From JAEZFI01 sp044508215 (GTDB lineage Bacteria; Actinomycetota; Acidimicrobiia; Acidimicrobiales; Microtrichaceae), in assembly GCA_044508215.1 (NCBI GenBank), contig JBIQID010000064.1, positions 1-16,709 of the forward strand: 16,709 nt of DNA, read 5' to 3'. Of the stretch, positions 14,087 to 16,709 are shown one piece after another. Within the stretch, counting starts at the first letter, position 1; every line of letters starts with the position of its first letter. A program made the position numbers and the translations under genes. Under the pieces are notes generated by a model, which saw only the letters and a program-made list of their open reading frames with translations, was not told where the DNA came from and did no database searches.

Positions 14087-15205
14087 CTACGACCCGATCC
14101 GCACGCCGAGGAGCGCCGCTGCCTCGCTCACCGGACGCCCCGCCGCGACGGCCGCGTCGATCGCCGCGACGGCACCCGGCGTGTCGAGGTCCTCGTCGAG
14201 CGCACGGCGGACCTCGTCGAGCGCGCCTGAGCCGATGCCGGCAGCCGACCACCGATCCACGCGCTCCTGGTTCGTCGGCATGAGCTCGGGGTCCCACTCC
14301 CAGGAGTCGCGGTAGTGGTGCTGCAGCACGGCGAGGCGGATCGCCCGGGGATCCCACTCCTCGGCGAGGTCGGACACGAACACGAGGTTCCCGAGCGACT
14401 TCGACATCTTCTCGCCGTCCATCCGGACCATCGCCTGGTGCATCCAATGCCGCACGAACGGCTCACCGGTGGCGGCCTCGGACTGCGCCGTCTCGCACTC
14501 GTGGTGCGGGAAGATCAGGTCGGCCCCTCCGCCGTGGAGGTCGATCGTCTCGCCCAGCTCGCGGAGGCTGAGCGCCGAGCACTCGATGTGCCAGCCCGGA
14601 CGGCCGGGGCCCCACAGCGAGTCCCAGGCGGGCTCGTCGGGCAGGGACGGCTGCCAGAGCACGAAGTCGAGCGGGTCGCGCTTGTGCGGGTCGTCGACGT
14701 TGCCGCCACGCTCGGCAGCCTGCTCGAGCATCTCCTCGCGGGTGCAGTTCGACACCTGGCCGAACCGCTCGAACTTCGACACCTCGAAGTAGACGCCGCC
14801 CCCCGCCTCGTAGGCGTAGCCCCGGTCGAGGACCATCCCGATGAAGCCGCGGATGTCGGCGATCGCAGAAGTCGCCCGCGGCTCGCTCCACGCGGGGAGC
14901 ATGTCGAGCGTCGCCATGTCCTTGTCGAAGCGCGCCATCTCGGCGGCGGCGAGGTCCAGGTAGTGGACGCCCAGCTCGCGCGCCTTGCCGAGGATCGAGT
15001 CGTCGACGTCGGTCACGTTGCGGACGCACCGCGTCTCGTGGCCGATGTCCCGCAGCCGACGCTGGAGGACGTCGTAGCAGAGGTACGTGGCGGCGTGACC
15101 CAGGTGGGTCGAGTCGTAGGGCGTGATCCCGCACGTGTACATGGTCACGATCGGACCCACTTCGAAGGGCACGACGGAGCGTGACGCGGTGTCGTAGAGG
15201 CGCAC
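14087..15205 (-). CDS. mshC: MshC: L-cysteine:glucosaminyl-inositol ligase (mycothiol synthesis)
   Basis: A cysteinyl-tRNA-synthetase relative of 372 residues that would activate cysteine with ATP and join it to GlcN-Ins, a late step in mycothiol synthesis. The N-terminal signature TCGITPYDSTHLGHAATY (24-41) is the MshC form; CysS normally has CGPTVYD and HIGNAR-like text there. The HIGH box is HLGH (34-37) and KMSKS is at 266-270. Zinc ligands are Cys25, Cys209 (WHIECSA) and His234 (FPHHE). The protein lacks the C-terminal tRNA-binding domains of CysS, which fits its short length. The GTG at 15205 is the only possible start: an in-frame TGA lies three codons upstream. TAGCTT eight nt upstream suggests a leaderless start. 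An unusual short CysS is the alternative. Confidence 0.8.
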   Translation of the reverse strand: MRLYDTASRSVVPFEVGPIVTMYTCGITPYDSTHLGHAATYLCYDVLQRRLRDIGHETRCVRNVTDVDDSILGKARELGVHYLDLAAAEMARFDKDMATLDMLPAWSEPRATSAIADIRGFIGMVLDRGYAYEAGGGVYFEVSKFERFGQVSNCTREEMLEQAAERGGNVDDPHKRDPLDFVLWQPSLPDEPAWDSLWGPGRPGWHIECSALSLRELGETIDLHGGGADLIFPHHECETAQSEAATGEPFVRHWMHQAMVRMDGEKMSKSLGNLVFVSDLAEEWDPRAIRLAVLQHHYRDSWEWDPELMPTNQERVDRWSAAGIGSGALDEVRRALDEDLDTPGAVAAIDAAVAAGRPVSEAAALLGVRIGS

Positions 15206-15213
15206 GGATGCTC

Positions 15214-15219
15214 AAGCTA
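15214..15219 (-). promoter_or_regulatory. Candidate -10 box of mshC
   Basis: TAGCTT on the minus strand, eight nt before the GTG start. No clear -35. It lies in the 145-bp divergent region shared with the F420 reductase gene. Confidence 0.35.
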
Positions 15220-15267
15220 CCGGTCCCCGACCGGCGAGCAGCCCTCCGGGCCGGACGCCACAGCCCG

Positions 15268-15279
15268 AGGTCCGGACCT
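15268..15279. promoter_or_regulatory. 12-bp perfect palindrome between divergent genes
   Basis: AGGTCCGGACCT, in the middle of the region between mshC and npdG. It is a possible operator that could act on both promoters. Short GC-rich palindromes also occur by chance in such DNA; an 8-bp GGCGCGCC palindrome lies next to it at 15283-15290. Confidence 0.3.
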
Positions 15280-15337
15280 GGGGGCGCGCCGCGCCGCTGG
15301 GCGAGCCGCGTTTGGGTCCCGACGGGGGGCGCGTCAC

Positions 15338-15343
15338 TACAGT
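15338..15343 (+). promoter_or_regulatory. Candidate -10 box of npdG (leaderless type)
   Basis: TACAGT followed by seven nt and then the ATG at 15351. No ribosome site is present. This is the classic leaderless layout of actinobacteria. TTGGGT at 15312-15317 is 20 bp upstream, too far for a good -35. Confidence 0.45.
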
Positions 15344-15350
15344 TGCCCGG

Positions 15351-16013
15351 ATGCAGATCGGAGTACTGGGAGCAACGGGACCAGCTGGGAGCGGCCTGGC
15401 CGTGCGGCTCGCCGCGGCGGGTTTCGACGTCACGATCGGGTCGCGGTCCAAGTACCGGGCCCTCGAGGTGCGCGACAAGCTCGTGGCCAAGTGGGAGGAC
15501 CGGAACCTGCAGATCACCGCAGGCGACAACTCCGACGCGGCGCAGTCCGACATCGTCGTGGTCGCCACGCCGTGGGACGCGGCTGCCTCGACCGTGTCCG
15601 AGGTCTCGGACAGCCTGAAGGGCAAGGTCGTCATCTCGATGGCGAACGCCCTCGCCAAGGTCGGCCACGAGTTCCAGCCGCTCGTCCCGCCTCGCGGCTC
15701 GGTCGCAGCGTCGGTGCAGGCCGCGGTGCCGAAGTCGCTCGTGGCGGCAGCGATGCACCACGTGCCGGCGAAGGAGCTGGGCGACATCGCCCACCCGGTG
15801 CTCAGCGACGTGCTGGTGTGCTCGGACCACCCGTCCGCCACCGCCACCGTCCTCGACATCGTGAAGAAGCTGCCCGACCTCCGGCCGATCGACGCCGGCG
15901 AGCTGTCGAACGCGGCGCCGATCGAGGCGTTCGCGGCGGTGCTGCTCCAGGTCAACGTGAAGTACAAGACCCGCGTGGCGGTTCGCTTCACGGGCCTCGA
16001 CGACGCCATCTGA
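15351..16013 (+). CDS. npdG: NADPH-dependent F420 reductase (F420:NADP+ oxidoreductase)
   Basis: A 220-residue Rossmann-fold enzyme that exchanges hydride between NADP(H) and the deazaflavin F420. It opens MQIGVLGATGPAGSGLAVRL, with the nucleotide loop at Gly7-Gly13, and continues IGSRSKYRA, where Ser31 and Arg32 fit binding of the NADP 2'-phosphate. The later motifs VVVATPWDA, VVISMANAL, AAMHHVPAKEL and the C-terminal LSNAAPIEAFAAVLLQVN are typical of the NpdG/Fno family, and the length is standard. The ATG at 15351 was chosen over an upstream GTG-type start because it begins the conserved fold and is preceded by TACAGT at the leaderless distance. It is divergent from mshC and ends three bp before the CBS gene on the other strand. 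Confidence 0.9.
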   Translation: MQIGVLGATGPAGSGLAVRLAAAGFDVTIGSRSKYRALEVRDKLVAKWEDRNLQITAGDNSDAAQSDIVVVATPWDAAASTVSEVSDSLKGKVVISMANALAKVGHEFQPLVPPRGSVAASVQAAVPKSLVAAAMHHVPAKELGDIAHPVLSDVLVCSDHPSATATVLDIVKKLPDLRPIDAGELSNAAPIEAFAAVLLQVNVKYKTRVAVRFTGLDDAI

Positions 16014-16016
16014 GCG

Positions 16017-16709
16017 TCAGTCCGGCGTCGGCACGTCGGTCTCGTCGGTGATGTCGCCGACGATCGACTCCACCACGTCCTCGAGCGTGACCATCCCGAT
16101 GGTCTGACGCTCGGCGTCCACCACGAGCGCGAGGTGACGTCGGGCCGCGCGCATCCGCACGAGCAGCGGCCCCAGCTCGGCGTCGGCCTCGACCGAGAAG
16201 GTGAGCCGCAGGACGGAGCGCGGCAGCGGGCCCCAGCGGCTCCCGGCACCGAGGGCGAGCACGTCCTTCACGTGGACGTAGCCGAACATCCGCCCGTCGG
16301 CGTTCCGCACGACCAGGCGGCTGTGCCCGGAGTGGCGGAACCGCTCCTCCACCGCGACGAGCGGATCGTCGACGTCCACCGACACCACCGACCCGATCGG
16401 GACCATCACGTCCTCGACCCGCCGCCCCACGAACGCGAGGGCGCCGGTCAGCAGCTCGGTCTCCTCCGCCTCGAGGAGGCCCTCGTCCCGCGAGGCCGCG
16501 AGCATCACGCCGATCTCGGCGGCGGTGTGGGCGCTGCGGAGCTCGTCGGCGGGCTCGACCCCCAGCAGGCGGGTGCCTCCCCTCGCCAGCGCAGCGAGCG
16601 CCCAGATCACCGGGCGGAACACGGTGACGAACGCCCGCGCGGGGGCAGCGACGACGGTGAGCGTCCGCTCGGGCGCAGCGAGGGCGAGGGCCTTGGGGAG
16701 CATCTCGCC
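16017..16709 (-). CDS. CNNM/HlyC-family membrane protein with CBS pair, N-terminus outside window
   Basis: The 5' part is cut by the window edge; 230 codons remain. The visible start, GEMLPKALALAAPERT, is the end of the DUF21 (CNNM transmembrane) domain, followed by a hydrophobic helix (about 20-42). Then come two CBS domains: RRVEDVMVPIGSVVSVD to HVKDVLAL (about 95-151), and VLRLTFSVEADAELG to VTLEDVVESIVGD (about 164-217). The family includes magnesium/cobalt efflux-type proteins (CorB, HlyC-like), regulated through nucleotide binding by the CBS pair. The usual C-terminal CorC_HlyC transport-associated domain is absent: the protein stops 11 residues after the second CBS. The transported ion cannot be told from here. 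Confidence 0.87.
   Translation of the reverse strand, partial: GEMLPKALALAAPERTLTVVAAPARAFVTVFRPVIWALAALARGGTRLLGVEPADELRSAHTAAEIGVMLAASRDEGLLEAEETELLTGALAFVGRRVEDVMVPIGSVVSVDVDDPLVAVEERFRHSGHSRLVVRNADGRMFGYVHVKDVLALGAGSRWGPLPRSVLRLTFSVEADAELGPLLVRMRAARRHLALVVDAERQTIGMVTLEDVVESIVGDITDETDVPTPD

Noticed and set aside
11310..14315. Open frame of about 1000 codons on the plus strand, antisense to thrS and the PlsC-type gene
   Set aside because: Same reason: it mirrors conserved genes and has no domain-like features.
14087..15205. Ordinary cysteinyl-tRNA synthetase
   Set aside because: The TCGITPYDSTHLGHA signature and the missing C-terminal tRNA-binding part fit MshC better. CysS remains a fallback until a tree is made.
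1..16709. CRISPR array, phage, transposase or toxin-antitoxin genes
   Set aside because: No regularly spaced repeats, integrase or transposase motifs, or small toxin-like pairs were seen on either strand; nearly all DNA is accounted for by housekeeping genes.

Overview
The window is about 16.7 kb of very GC-rich, densely coded bacterial DNA. The gene set points to Actinomycetota. It contains a phosphatidylinositol/PIM lipid cassette (pgsA, a PatA-like acyltransferase, pimA), a mycothiol ligase (mshC) and an F420-dependent NADP reductase. It also has the order thrS - HIT - pgsA - patA - pimA ... pdxS - pdxT - yebC, which I recall from Mycobacterium tuberculosis. An uncultured Acidimicrobiia-like lineage is my best guess, but that is inference. 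A run of exactly 100 N flanked by an exact 55-bp duplication shows this is a scaffolded draft assembly, possibly a MAG.

Layout, left to right. 1-1186 (+): the end of an ABC ATPase and its ABC-2 permease. These converge on a long minus-strand block. 4086-1212 (-): pdxS, pdxT, yebC and a 1-Cys Bcp-type peroxiredoxin (PLP synthase plus housekeeping). 6639-4096 (-): lemA, translationally coupled to a membrane protein that looks like an M48/HtpX protease with its zinc site lost, then a DUF3048 lipoprotein. 13034-6775 (-): thrS, a HIT/Ap4A-phosphorylase-like gene, a small membrane protein split by the assembly gap, then pgsA, patA-like and pimA joined by 4-bp stop/start overlaps. 13991-13083 (-): a PlsC-type acyltransferase. 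15205-14087 (-): mshC. 15351-16013 (+): F420-dependent NADP reductase, divergent from mshC. 16709-16017 (-): the C-terminal part of a CNNM/HlyC-type CBS-domain membrane protein running off the window.

How the genes fit together. pgsA, patA-like and pimA would make phosphatidylinositol and its first mannosylated and acylated forms at the inner membrane face. mshC would use another inositol derivative for mycothiol, so inositol is a shared precursor. mshC, the peroxiredoxin and the F420/NADP enzyme give the region a redox flavour. Four genes (thrS, npdG, pdxS, mshC) have a TANNNT box 6-8 nt before the start codon and no strong Shine-Dalgarno, suggesting leaderless mRNAs. Several other genes carry GGAGG-type sites.

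I found no phage, CRISPR, IS element, tRNA or rRNA, and no clear defence or biosynthetic system. The most interesting items are the LemA/pseudo-M48 pair, the repaired gene at the assembly gap, a 22-bp hairpin repeated at two gene ends, and the leaderless-start pattern. No gene-free stretch exceeds 300 bases; the longest is 9557-9777.
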